From Pontederia crassipes (taxonomy: Eukaryota > Streptophyta > Magnoliopsida > Commelinales > Pontederiaceae), in the NCBI GenBank assembly GCA_030549335.1, contig CM060193.1, forward strand, positions 41,773,391 to 41,837,390: DNA of 64,000 nucleotides, given 5' to 3'. The notes under the pieces were generated by a model, which saw only the letters and a list, made by a program, of their open reading frames with translations, was not told the DNA's origin and ran no database searches. The stretch's first letter is position 1. Every line of letters begins with the position of its first letter. Shown one piece after another: positions 1-12,500 of this stretch. Both the position numbers and the translations under genes were made by a program.

Positions 1-1011
1 CTATAGGTGGCACCACCATATCCCCATCTCTGTGATCCTCCTTTCCTTAATCTCCAGTATCGATATCCCCCCTCGATGATGTTCACTCCTTTCCCCTGGT
101 CAGGTCACCTTTTGCTATTGGCAGCAACCACCTTTCTCTTTTGTTCTAGCACTATATTTTCACCTCTTGGCATGGTCACCCTATGATGAATTTCACTTTA
201 CCATATGAAGTTGTGTCTATTCCCCATTAATATCGATAGGATTAAGAAGGAAAAGTGTTGCACTTGCTACTATGTGCAATTTGCATATGGTCTTAGTGGT
301 CATAATGGCTGAGTCAAGATGATTGCTGCCCTCTAATATATTGTCACATCTTAATGCTGCAATGTTTGACATTATTAGCATTTTGATAACCAAACAATGC
401 ATTGATAGCAGATAATGTTTTGATCAAACTAATGGATCGTAATGGTTAATGGTTAGAGGTTCGGTTAGGATATTGACAAATTAGTGTTTGATAAATTTAG
501 TGGTAGAACTAGGCGATGAATATAAATAATATGTTTGGACATTTGATGAATTATTCAATTATTGCATTATATTTTTCATTTAAAATAATTTTCTATGTAA
601 CATAATAAATAATTTATTTCTAATTTTTTTTTGTTATTATGACAATTAGATATTAATAGAAAATTGAATCCCATATGATATCAAATCAAATAAAATACAA
701 TCTCATAACCAATAACTTTTAGAAAACAAAATAAAATTTTGAAGTCCATAAAGATCTATACTAGTAAGTTTCATATAGTGCATGAATGATATGTAAGCAT
801 AATAAATATGTTGGTTATTAAACACTTTTATCCTTTTGACAATAGATAAATGAATCTAAAAGTATTAGACATTATATATATATTTTAAAAATATGTTGTT
901 AAACAATGACAAGATAATAAGATAAGTTGAGAAAGAAATATCCTCTCAAAAAAGTTGAGAAGGATATAATAGAATTGCTTGAGAATAATATTGGGAAAAA
1001 TATAAACCTCT
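1..1011. other. Intronic sequence, nothing recognised
   Basis: Because the first visible ABCA1 exon (6511) begins mid-protein, this stretch is inferred to lie in an upstream intron. It is AT-rich after about 420, with no exon matching the missing ABCA1 N-terminal part and no element ends that I can define. Confidence 0.5.
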
Positions 1012-1388
1012 AGGGGCCATTTGAATACTAGAATTGTGGTTCTTTCGAATTCCAAGTGAATAGTTGACTTGACAAATTAGTTCGAGGTATGTGTGGGTAG
1101 AGTGAAACGTAATGATGAGGAACTAGGTAGTTGATGCGATAGGAAAAAGCAGATGTGATATATTAATATTAGTGGATATTTGACTAAAAAAGGTATTCTA
1201 ATATAAAATATAATTTTATTAATTAATACAAGTACATGTATAAATTAAAGTTTTTCTTAAAAATATAAAATTTTGATATAATAAATTATTTTAATAATTT
1301 ATATTTAACAAACTATTAAAATTTTTAATGAAATGATAAGTAATAAATAATATTATATTAATATTTTATAATAAATATCTTACATATA

Positions 1389-1572
1389 CAACAACAATAA
1401 CAACAAAGCCTTGTCCCACTAGGTGGGGTCGGCTACATGGATCATACGACGCCATTCATTCGTTGATTCATGTTCATGAGATTCGACAGGGTTTTACGCT
1501 GGCTGTCGGGGCCTAACACAACCCTCCTCCTTTATTCGGGCTTGGGACCGGCTATAAAACATAGGCGGAGTT
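1389..1572 (+). mobile_element. Au SINE, copy 1
   Basis: Contains the Au SINE core: an ACAACAAC-rich start, CACTAGGTGGGGTCGGCTAC, GATTCGACAGGGTTTTACGC, and the end CCGGCTATAAAACATAGGCG. It is flanked by a perfect 19-bp target duplication (AATAAATATCTTACATATA at 1370-1388 and 1573-1591), which fixes its limits. Confidence 0.93.
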
Positions 1573-1732
1573 AATAAATATCTTACATATAATAAATAAA
1601 TTATTTTATATAAGAAAGGTAAAAGAGAGAAAATTATAAAAGAAAAATAGTTTGCAAAACCAAAAAACAGGTCACGTCAAAAGAAAAAGAGGAAAAAAAA
1701 GTGGAACGGGGCCTGGTTCCACCAAAATGGTT

Positions 1733-1805
1733 GGTTCCACCGTAATTAATGCGGCCTGGTTCACAACAGGCCGCATTAGGTAGTTTGGCAGAACTTGGTG
1801 GAACC
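1733..1805. repeat. Nested palindromic hairpin
   Basis: A perfect 12-bp stem (TAATGCGGCCTG / CAGGCCGCATTA, 1747-1778) closes an 8-nt loop. It is enclosed by a second inverted pair GGTTCCACC (1733-1741) and GGTGGAACC (1797-1805). Further GGTTCCACC copies lie just outside, at about 1714 and 1815. It sits inside the Tourist-like element. Confidence 0.8.
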
Positions 1806-1848
1806 CCAAACCTTGGTTCCACCTAGTTCTAGTTGCCAAATTCCCCCT

Positions 1849-2249
1849 AACCTCTCTTAACCTCTAACCAGTAAACTTTAATATCAGAAGCCGATCAATA
1901 ATTCCATCCCAAACTCTAATCATCGCCAAAATGAGGCAAAGATCCGGACCTTAAGCAGCTTGCAGGTTCTCCAAATGAGTCTACAATCCTTGCTGAGGTT
2001 GGTTGATGTGAAATTAGGGAGTGTGATTAACTTGCTGATTTATTGGAATCTATCCACAGAATGCAAAAGACTAAGGTTTAGGCGTAGACTATGCACAAAT
2101 GAAACTAAACAAGGTGTAGGCGTAGCACAATATGAAACTGAACAAAGTCTAGGCGTAGACTATGCACTCCTCATTTCACTGAATTGCAAGTGCACAGATT
2201 GGAGTAGTAAACTCGAATGGCGTATCCATAGTGATTTAAAACTTAAGAT
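1849..2249. other. Intronic sequence, nothing recognised
   Basis: No element end or exon found. A short repeated motif (GGCGTAGAC/TATGCAC-like, about 2080-2170) occurs two to three times. Confidence 0.35.
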
Positions 2250-3686
2250 TCACTAACTAATTTAAATTAATCCTAAACTAAGTTAACTCTTTTTGGTGTT
2301 TTATGATAATTGATATAAAATGATAACTAACAATCAACGAAAGGTTCTCTTAGGAATGGAGTTCATCTAATGTTCTGCTATGGATAGATTAGAATAACTT
2401 AGCAATATAAATCAAACCAGATTCAACCTGTAAAGACTACTCTCACAGTGCATTAAATTAGAACTAAGTATCATACTTTCATATGAATGTTAGTTAGGTT
2501 AATTCAACAAGGATTTCAACTGACATTAGATTATCATGAAACTTCTAGCTCAATGCATAAATACAATCAGATCCACAACTAGTACTAATGCTCTTGGTCT
2601 ATTTCTAAACATCAAGGGAATCTAGAATCAACCTCTCGGTTGCCATTTCAATATAAGATTCACATCAACAAAAGCTAAATGGATGTATTAAAACTCAGCA
2701 TGGATAGATTGGAAACAAAAAATCAAGTCAACAGAGATCACAAATGAAATCAATGCATAAACTAATTGTTAATGTTCTTGGTTCATTCCTGAACAACAAG
2801 AGAATCTAGAATCAGCCTCTCAGCTATCATTACAAGATGAGATTTACATTAACAAGAAGTAAAAGGATGCATTCAGATCTTGACAAGGATTAAACCAGAA
2901 AACAAATGATGATGCTCTTGACTCATTTCTGAGATAGAAAGAATCAAACTCCAACTTCTCAGTTGTAATTATAAAACATGATTCACATCAACATAGAACT
3001 GATTTAAAAACATAGAGAAATTGCACTAACATCAGTGACATGTTGTTCAATCATTCATCCATAAATAGAAATTAAACTACTATCCTATCCTAAGAGAGCT
3101 AAGATTTAGCTCCTCATAACTGATGAAAACAATACAAAACAGATGATTAACAGAATAAAAATTCCTAAAACATAAATAACAATCAGCTCCAAGACTCCAG
3201 CAAGGCCTCCAGCCAAATGGCCAGGAGAGAAAAATCCCTTTTTTTGCTCCTGAATATCTCCTTTATATATGATATTATCATCACCATTTGATTATCATCA
3301 GAAGCTTCTATTCATTATGATTCTACCTGTCCTCTGCTCTTTTTGCTTTTGTACTGAGAAGAGATTCCTTTCTCATTACTTTTGGCAGCTTCCTGTGGTC
3401 CCCTCCTACTTTTCCAGCAGGAATATTTCTCTCTTGTGCTTGATTTTGATGCTGCAACAACATGAACAACAAACATTAATTACTCAAATGGAAATTAGAC
3501 AAATAAGAACTAAAACAATATATTATTCAGCTCAAATGTGAATTTGTAAGATAGCATTATGCAGAGAAGATTAATGCATGTATATTAAGCATAATTATCG
3601 GGATATAAACATTTCAGGGGTTATATGCACATGAATTAAGATGAAAAATTAGTAGAAATTTAGTATGATCAGCTAATGATCATTGG
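2250..3686 (-). repeat. LTR-like dispersed repeat, copy A (1.4 kb)
   Basis: Closely similar over its full length to 13398-14772. Both copies start with TAATCCTAAACTAAGTTAAC and end near AGTAGAAATTTAGTATGATCA. Read on the minus strand each begins TGATCA and contains a TATATAAAGGAG-like TATA box (near 3265 and 14375). No protein coding is present. A solo LTR on the minus strand is the best guess; no clean target duplication was found. Confidence 0.5.
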
Positions 3687-3791
3687 TCGAGGTGGTACTC
3701 ATAGGAAGTGGATGTGGGTAATGCAGGCGTAGAATTTGCTAGAAATCCAAGTCCAGCTGTCATGCCTGGAGGCTGGTTTGAAATGGGCTAT

Positions 3792-4990
3792 CCTGTCATG
3801 CAATGCTTTTTTTTTTTGAAACGGGAAAGGACAACCAGCAAGATGGTGGTTATCCAGAGTTTCATTAATATTGGTGAGATATTACAGAAAATTAAAGAAG
3901 GGTAAGAAGAAACCCAGCAACCATATTACAAAGGAAGAAAAAACAGGAATAGCAGCCCAAAAAACTCAGCATATTTTCCAACTTCCAAAAATGGCCATTG
4001 CATGATTCTTGATGTTGTCAACATAGGCATGCCCACCACGAAACAGAGTGTCATTCCTTTGCATACAAATAGCCCAAATGTATGCCAATGGAAGGGCCCG
4101 CTGTCTTCTGGATTTGTAAACACACTCCTGAGTCCTACTGCCGCCATTACGGAATGTCCTCCAAAAAGCATCTTCGGAGGAAGAATCAATCCAACCAATG
4201 TCAGCTGCCTCCCAGACTTGGCGAGTCATGTGGCATCCAAAAAAGAGGTGAGCAGAATCTTCATCAGCCACACCACAGAGGACACAGATAGTATCGACAT
4301 CAATACACCACCGAGACCTGTATATTTTAGTGACAATGCGACGGTGCAGCAGTAGCCAGGTGAAAATTTTAATCTTAAGAGGAGTCTTAGCACGCCACAG
4401 CAACCTAGAAGCTGTTTGATACGTTGATCCGGTAGTGGTGACTGAAAAAGTGGGGTCTATGCCCTCTCCCTTGCCTAAACCACTAGATTGCATCCATGCC
4501 TCCACCATATATGCTGAAGGATCTCTTGCCAATGGGAAAGAAGCTGCTAGCTTGCCTCTGGGGAGCCACTCGTGATGCCAAAAGAAGTCCCCCTCAGAGC
4601 CAAGGGAAGCCACTATCAAAGGGCATACGAGTGGGATCAAGGACAGAAGTGCTCTCCAAAATGAGGATGCCCCTCTAATGAGGATCGGGCAGGAGTCGCA
4701 TGATGTATCCCTAGCGTAGAACGCGAAGAAAACTATGCTCCATAGGTCACACTATTCACATTATCTGCCCCTCCCATCATGCAAGTAGGGCGCGATTGGT
4801 GCATCAAAGGCCACAAACTCCTAGACTGCCCTCTATCAAGGGGCGACAAACATCCTGCCATGCAACCAAATGTACACCTCGCCTGTCCGTGCTGGAACCC
4901 TGCCCTCAGTGAATCTAGTCGTCGCATCACCTGAACTAACATCTTGTAAACCAGCAGATATTAAATAGGTAGGGAGGAAGGACCAATTGC
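3792..4990 (-). mobile_element. L1-type LINE, 5'-truncated copy with intact zf-RVT segment
   Basis: The minus strand ends in a tail hairpin (3829-3855, GGACAACCA/TGGTTATCC) followed by a poly-A (the T run near 3808-3817). A 224-codon open stretch (4640-3966) contains KIKIFTWLLLHRRIVTKIYR and CVLCGVADEDSAHLFFGC, the zinc-binding reverse-transcriptase domain found near the C-terminus of plant LINE ORF2. The part above 4690 is decayed ORF2 and its far limit is approximate. Confidence 0.82.
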
Positions 4991-4999
4991 AACAAGATT

Positions 5000-6399
5000 G
5001 ATTTGTCTTGGAATTCCAGAAGCATTCTCCCTCAGGGGGCATCATCTTTCTAGCGGGGAGTGTCGACTCTTATTCCGTGGGTTTGCCCTTCCATAATCCC
5101 CTCACTTGGATTTGGAGTGGACTTCTCTTTTTGGCGGCAGGAGTGGCTGTTTGTAGACTTGTTATCGGCATCCTTCCCTCGGCTTTGGACCTTTGCGGCA
5201 TAGCCTGAAGCGACGGTAGCCGAGACCTGGTCGGAGGTAGGTTGTCCGGGCACTGGCACATGTACTCCCATTTTCAGTTCTCTCTCAAATCAGCACTTCT
5301 CCAAACTTTTGGCACTTCTTTAGAGAGTGGCCCCTTTTCAGCTGGATCCCTCCCAACTGCACGGGTGGATATGGGTATCTCCATCCTTCTCAACTCGCAG
5401 TTTATATCTCCGTTTCCTTCCTCCCACTCCTTCCTTAGACACTCTTGGGTACCGCTGAAAGTCGAGATTTTTGCTTGGCTCATTCAGCGTGACATGATCA
5501 TCACAAGAGTTTACAGGGCGATATGGGCGCCCCACTCTGATACTTATTGTCCTTTGTGTGTCGAGGCAGATGACCATCTGTTCAAGTACATGGTGGCTCG
5601 AAAGTTTTGGTCGCGGATGGGCGTTTTGGACACATTTCCAGGAGATGCAAAGACTTTCTGCAGGCACTTCACGACTTGGTTAGACAATGACAGAGCTAGA
5701 GGATTTTGTTAGCATCCTTTTTGGATGGTACCTTGCAATTTGGCGGTACCCATTTTTGTGGGGAGCGATGTCAGGTGGAAAGTATTCTTCATCATGCGTC
5801 TTTTCTTCACGAGGAGCGGGGTTTTGGATAGTTGATGTATACCTCCCTTTTGCCGCGCTCTCCTTGAGAGCTCACGTGACTGGCCTGTACGACATTTAGA
5901 TGTGCCCACCATATAGACAAGCTCTTTTGAATGCATTGTGCGGAAGCTTGCTTTGTGGCTTATCGAAGGCCACGACTTCGATTTTTGGGACGCTGGTCCT
6001 GAGCTCGGGCCTTCGGCGGAGGTGTTTGTGAACAAAAGGTTTGAAATCTTTATTGTGTAAATAGAATGATTACAAAGGTTTCGGGGGAAGACTAGTGGGT
6101 CTCCCTCTAATATACCACCGCTTCATGTGATAGGTTTGCGACATTTGATGTGGAAGATAAGCTAGGGGGTCCACTTTTCTGGAGTGCATATTACAAGATT
6201 GCCTTCACATGTCAAGCGAAGCCTAACTTATAAAAGTGGTCTAAAAGAAGGAAAAAATACAAGATAACTCGACGGTCATGCGGCACGTTGTGGAGAGCCA
6301 CCGTGACACACATGTACATTTTGACCATGTCATAGTTATATACATACATGGATGGCAACCACAACTTTGGCAGCCATCCTTTTCCCCTAAAAAAAAGGG
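5000..6399 (+). mobile_element. L1-type LINE, 3' part, degraded
   Basis: Plus-strand copy: TWIWSGLLFLAAGVAV-like and LKVEIFAWLIQRDMIITRVY, then CPLCVEADDHLFKYMVARKFW. The match to other copies runs to about 5905, is then interrupted by unrelated sequence, and resumes at about 6240. It ends with the hairpin 6350-6379 (GGATGGC/GCCATCC) and CCCCTAAAAAAAA. Frameshifts break the reading frame. It lies against the preceding minus-strand copy. Confidence 0.75.
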
Positions 6400-6510
6400 T
6401 TTAAAGCTGGTCCAGTTATTATCCATTTGATGAGATTATCAAGTTACAAAGTATATATCTTCATGTTTCTTGTCTGTCCTTTTACACTTGTCGTTTTTGC
6501 TTTCAAACAG

Positions 6511-9500
6511 ATATTTGTTGGGATTTCTGTATCCTGTTTCTCGTCTAATCAGCTATTCCGTATTTGAAAAGGTTACTTACAAACATCTTCACACTCATTT
6601 AATGTTTTTTATCAAACAACATCATATTTCAATGTGAACGTGGATTGTAATCTTCCTATTTTGTAATCTTATTGTTTCAGGAGCAAAAGATTAAAGAAGG
6701 TTTGCATATGATGGGTTTGAAGGATGACATCTTTTATCTTTCTTGGTTCCTAACATATCTTTTGCAGGTAAGAACTACACATTTGTTGAGTATTCCACAT
6801 TGAAGTTATCACATACTGTATTCAATGTTGCAATAAAGCATCCCATTTTTTAAATTAAATTACACATTAAAGTGATGAACGTTCTTAAAGATCCCTTTTT
6901 AAGAGGGGAAAAGGATGATTAATCAAAACTATTCAACACTTATGTAATCATCTTGCCTAATAAGATCGATTTAGTAGTCTTCGTCTCAGGATTCTTTTTC
7001 TTTTAGGGTAAGAAGGATGACTAGATCATGCTAGTCATCCATATATATATCGTGTTCAGATGTGCACATGTGATCAGAAAGGTGTGAGAGAACAACAAAC
7101 AAAACAAGACTCTACAAAAAGAAACTATCCACCCTCGCACTGATCATCAAAGTGGCTATATGATGCATAATATTTTCGATGTAACACCACTTGCCCTCAA
7201 CAAGTGTGCGGGTAAAGCCATATGGACCATGTGACCGCCGTAACCGTCATCCAAGCGGCCTCGATCCTTGGAAGAAAACCTTCAAAATGTATCCAGCACC
7301 AATTCATCAGTATCGGTGCAATGACGCAATACCTTTGGGGCAATTACAGAAAAGGTGGTTATGTCCTCGGCTGAAGACCCTCACAGTATGCATGGGGTAT
7401 AAGTGGTGGGGTCCATCTCATCCTGTAGACTTGTGGAGGGCCCTGCTGTGCTTCTTAAGTCAAGCAAAAATCTTGCCTTTAGAGGCAAACATGATCTCCA
7501 TATGAGGCGGCGATTAGATATGAGCTCGACCGATGTGTGCTTGCTGGCAAAAGATGCATATAGATCATCTGAGCAGAGAAATTTCAAGAGGACGATGGCT
7601 ACCTGTCCTCCCTAGTCTTGTCTGGGTGGTATCCCGCAATCCGTTCTAGTAATGCAAGTACTTTGTAAACCGCTAGTACAAGGGCTGGTTCGGCAAGAGT
7701 CCCCCGACCAGAAATCAATCAGAGATGAGCTGAGAGTGCTGCGATACTAGGAAAGCCTCTGCTAGTGTGCCACCATAGTCCACTCATTTCCCTAGAAGGA
7801 AAAAGCTGCTCCAAAGCCAGAGGTGATTGAGAAGAGGCAATTAGAAGAGGAAAGATCTTGGAGATGCTTCTCCACTACTGTGAGGGGTTTTAAATAAGGT
7901 GTGTGCAGGAAACCCATAAAAGGTCTCTATCATAGAATGCAATGAGAGCTGTGCTTCACAGGTTGTCTGCTCCACATTCCATCCAATCCAACATGCCGAA
8001 AGTGCTTGGTTGGTTTGGTGTGGACTTCGATCTTAGGGGCACATCCTTGCTAGAAGAAATGATTCTTGATGGAGGCAATGCACTGCACAACTTGCAGCAA
8101 CATTCCCTCTCAAAAAAAAAAAAGCTTGCAGCAACATAGGTGGAGCAAATAGGACAGATCACAAGAGGATGAGATGGCTCGCGGGATAGCAGTCTGCAGC
8201 TACTCATTGCAGTCGGCACTCCATGTGCCGCCCCACAATTGGTGTCCACTCCTGGGAGCCAATGTGATGATCCGAAAGGGGCAGCCCCAAGTAGATTATC
8301 AGTAGAGTGCTTATGGATGTGCATAATTTTGCAGTACACTAGGTATCCTCCTCGCATATGCCAAAAGGGATGAAGAATGATTTGATGTGGTTTATTTTAA
8401 GGCTTGACGCTGCTCCGAAAAGCTCGATTAAAATGGTTATCCGTTTGGTCGCAATGGTGTAGCCCTCAATGAAGAATAATGTGCCATCTGCATATTGGAG
8501 TATAAGTACTATAACCCCCCTCTCTCCGAGCCTGATGCAAATCCCTCCATGATCCCTACACGGCAAGCCAAAAAGATGAAACTCTTGGATGACTACCATC
8601 TTGCTAGTCATCCTTTCTTGAAAACGCGAAAAAGTCTCATGACGTGCTAGCCTAAGAGGACACCCATTACCGGGGACTCCACCCCGGTGGTGCCACGGCC
8701 ATCACCGGAGACCCCTCTGGCGGGTGCCACTGCCGTCGCTGGCGATTCCTGCCGGCGGCTCCACTCAAAGCGACCTCTTCGAGTTTTGGTGATGTCCGCG
8801 GGCCTCCAGCGCATCTGAGACAAGGTCACAGAAGCCGACCATCGTCAGGGGCCTCTCCCCGGTGGTAACCCCGCCACTGTCAGCGACTAGTCTCCGGCCA
8901 CCTACCCTGGCACCAGCTACCTACCCTGGCGCCGGCGACCTACCCTGGTGGCAGCACGACGGCGAATGCCCTTACGATCCGGCATGGGGGAGAGGCTCAG
9001 ACATCCCATCGGGGGCCATAGCTGCTGGCGCCACCTCTCGCCCCTTCCTCCGCTTGCTGCTCGATGTCTATGACGCCCAAGCCCGCGGTTCCATACCGAT
9101 CCTTTTGATCTAGAATGGTCCGGATGGAAGGGGGTGATCCATTGATGGAGTGCCAGGAGCTGTGAGCTGAAGAGGGGAGTCCATGATCTGCTAGCCTTGG
9201 CCCAGGTCTCCGCTACCATTGCCTTGGGGTGCATCCTCATGGCCTACATTCGAGGAAATGCAAGCAGGCTCCCGAGGGACCAGTCATGTCGCCAAAAGGA
9301 GAAACAGAGCCGAGGGAGGAAATCATAAGGGGACGCACCCATGGGACCAGGGCTGCCACTCCATGCCAGAAGGATGAGGCCCGGCGGGGCAAGATGGTCC
9401 TTGAGTCCCAAGATAGGTCACACCCATAAAAAGTGTAGAAAATTGTGTGCCACAGATTGTCCTCAGGCCCACGTGTCACCCACCACCTTAGGCGCTCATT

Positions 9501-12500
9501 TTGGGACGTGGTGGCCATGTCATGTCCTACAATGTCCTAAAGTTACATCGTAGGTTTTGGGAGGAGAAGCATCAGTAATCCGTCGATTAGGAGCCTCAGC
9601 AAAGTGATGTAGCAGGATTTGGATAACAGGAAGATAGTTATCTCGATTATAGTTTAGTTGGGGCAGAATCTTGTCTTTAATGAAATTTTGTTTCATAGTT
9701 AGTTTTAGATTTCACAAGCAAAATTATGTTTCATAGTTAGTTTTAGAATTTTATCTCTAGACCAGATCTTGTAACTGTTCTATATAAAGGGCACACTTTT
9801 ATTTGCTGGACAGATCAATATTGGTCAGTTCATCAAGTTGACTCATATTCAACTTGTTTTTTCCCCTGTTCTGCTACTGCTGTGTGCTTGCAGAATTGTT
9901 CTTTCCCCTGTTCTGCTACTGTTGTGTGCTTGCTTTCTTGCTGCGTGCATTAGTCACAACGTATCAGGTTTCTCCGGCAACTCGTAGATTTATTCTACTG
10001 CTGTTTCTGCATCACAAAGATTTGGGATGAGCAAGTATGTTTGGGACGTGCCTGGGATGTAGTGGCGCACAGGCGGCGCCCACTGCTCACTTTGGCAGTG
10101 CAAGGGCAATATCGTCCCAAGATGTATCTACCCGTCCCAAATTCAGGTGTGGATTGTCGAGGAGGATGATCAGCAACCTCAAGTCTTCCGGTGGGAAGAC
10201 TCCGGGACAAAAGGCTTGGTAGCAGCAACAGTTGGGATGCAGCGGCGTGTCCCAATCGTCCGATGATCACGGCAAATGGCAGGCGATCAGGGAAAATGCT
10301 ACTAGGCCAAGAGGATGCCAGAATAATAGGGATAGTGGGAGAACTATCCGGGCATAATCCTTGATGAGGAGATCAGGGGTATATGTGTAGGGGTTTTGCT
10401 ACAACAAGGGCAATCATGGAGGAATGCCTGATATTGCGGCAGGATTAGTGGAGTTAGATAGGGTGGTAATTAATAGAGTTCTTGTATATAATTCCTATGT
10501 ATCCGCCTCATTTTGACAATGAAGAAGATCACAAAGCTTTCCCCTATACCTGAGTGTTTCCTATTTTGTGCATCGTGTGCCAATTCCATTTGTGCTTGTG
10601 AGGGAACGTCCCACGGACGTCCCCTGAAGGCTGCTTGGAGCTTTCGACCAGGGAAGAACCAAGGCCGCACACCAAGGTTTCTAGGAGCAAAAACTAAGGG
10701 TGTGACACACGGGTATGGCTATCCGTGTAGAAGACCGTGTGCCAATGTTGTCAAACTCGTAAATCGGAGTGGACACAGAAAGGCCGGGTGAAGACGTAAA
10801 ACGTCGGATCGTAACACAACACGGGCAATTCTACCAAAATTGTATAATAATATTTTTTTTAAAATATAACATCTTTATTGAATTATATGTATATATTATT
10901 TGTACAAAAACAGAAAATGGCGATAAACAATACCTATAAACAATAATTACACAGAATTTATAAAATCTAATAATAAATACATAATAATCTAACTAATAAT
11001 GACTAAGAAGTAACTATGATCTATTAATACAACAACAACAAAGCCTTATCCCACTAGGTGGGGTCGGCTACATGGATCATACGACACCATTTCGCTCTAT
11101 ATTCGTTGATCCATGTTCATAAGATTCGACAGGATTTTATGCTGGCTGTCGGGGCCTAACACAACCCTCTTCCTTTATCCGGGCTTGGGACCGGCTATTA
11201 ATATATATATATATATATAAAATATATCCGATGAGTCCGGACCAGCCCTCTTCTCCTACTTGCGCACCACTTGCAAACAAAGAGGAGTCCTCTCGACATG
11301 CGAGCAGAGAGGATGAGTCCTCTTTTGCTCACAGGCCACTCGTGAGAGGACTTGTCCTCTCCTCCTTGCGGGCTCACACGCAGCTTGTGAGCAGAGAGGA
11401 CTCGCCCTCTTTTGCTTGCGAGCAGAAGAGAGCGCCCGTGCCCTGGAGCTAAGAGAAGAAGAGGTCGAAAGAGAGGGAGGGAGGGAGGGAGAGAGAGAGA
11501 GGAGACAAACCTGGAGAGCAATAGGCGGCGACAGCAGCAACCGGCGACAGGAACAGAGGCAGCAGCAGCGACCGGCGGTGGCAACAACAGGGGGAGCAAT
11601 GACCGGTGACGGCAACAACAAGGGCAGTGACAATCGGCGACAGCAACAGCACGGGCACAGAAATGGAACGAGTGGTTAGGGCAAACTGAGGTACGCAGTT
11701 AATAAGAAAAAGGTCGGCACGGCAGCACGTCGTGCCGACCGAATCGCGTGCTGGTCTAAAACAAGTTCAACTCCGAGTCAACTCGTTTTCCCTTGGTAGA
11801 GTCGTAAACTCGGCCGATTCCACGAGTTGACTCGCGAGTTTGACAACATTGCTGTGTGCCACAGATGTTAATCCTAATAATGCAATTTAGGATATTTGAT
11901 TATGAGCTTTATGTTAATTTGATTGATAGAAAAAGCAATCCTTCTTTTTATTTATAAAGTTGATTTCTGTAAGAAGTTCGAACTTCTATAATACTTAGAA
12001 TCATAGATCTTAAGTCAGAGGATTAGAATTAGGGTTCAGTGTGACTAAACTGTGGGTTTGCACAAACATTTAGTACCGATAAAAGTTACTTTTAGATATA
12101 CTCCACTAACTTATAACTTCTGTTGGGACTGAATATGTTTTATGAACTATTAAGTGTTGCCATATTATTCACAAGTTAGATCTTCGAACTTGTGTACCAG
12201 TAGTGGAACTAAATTTTCATGATCATCTATCATTAAAAATTAGTTTCATTTGGATTTTAGCTTCCGCATTCATCATCTTTCAGCAGAAAGTAATTGTTTG
12301 CCTTTTTCTTTTGATTTTGCCAAAATTGTGTTTGGTTCATTTACTTTGGTTTCATTTGTAGTTTGCAGTTTCTTCAGCAATTACTACGGCTTGTACAATG
12401 AGCAGCCTTTTTAAATACAGTGATAAGACTCTGGTGTTCGCGTACTTCTTTTTGTTTGGTTTAAGTGCAGTCATGCTTTGCTTTCTCATCTCTACATTTT

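Larger units (their letters stand above)
1012..1848. mobile_element. Tourist/Harbinger-like element with nested palindrome and SINE
   Basis: The ends are imperfect inverted repeats: GGGGCCATTTGAATACTAG on the left, and on the right CAAATTCCCC, whose complement begins GGGGAATTTG. Both are flanked by CTA, compatible with a 3-bp target duplication. The interior is AT-rich with no transposase. An Au SINE (1389-1572) is inserted inside, so this element is the older of the two. The right part holds a strong nested hairpin (1733-1805). The superfamily call rests on TIR style and TSD length only. Confidence 0.4.

Noticed and set aside
1960-2256. 98-codon plus-strand ORF as a missing ABCA1 exon
   Set aside because: Does not match the expected ABCA1 N-terminal segment and has no convincing splice sites.
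11198-11679. Overlapping long ORFs on both strands
   Set aside because: Low-complexity GA/CT-rich sequence inside the hAT-like element opens several frames at once; no domain or splice context.
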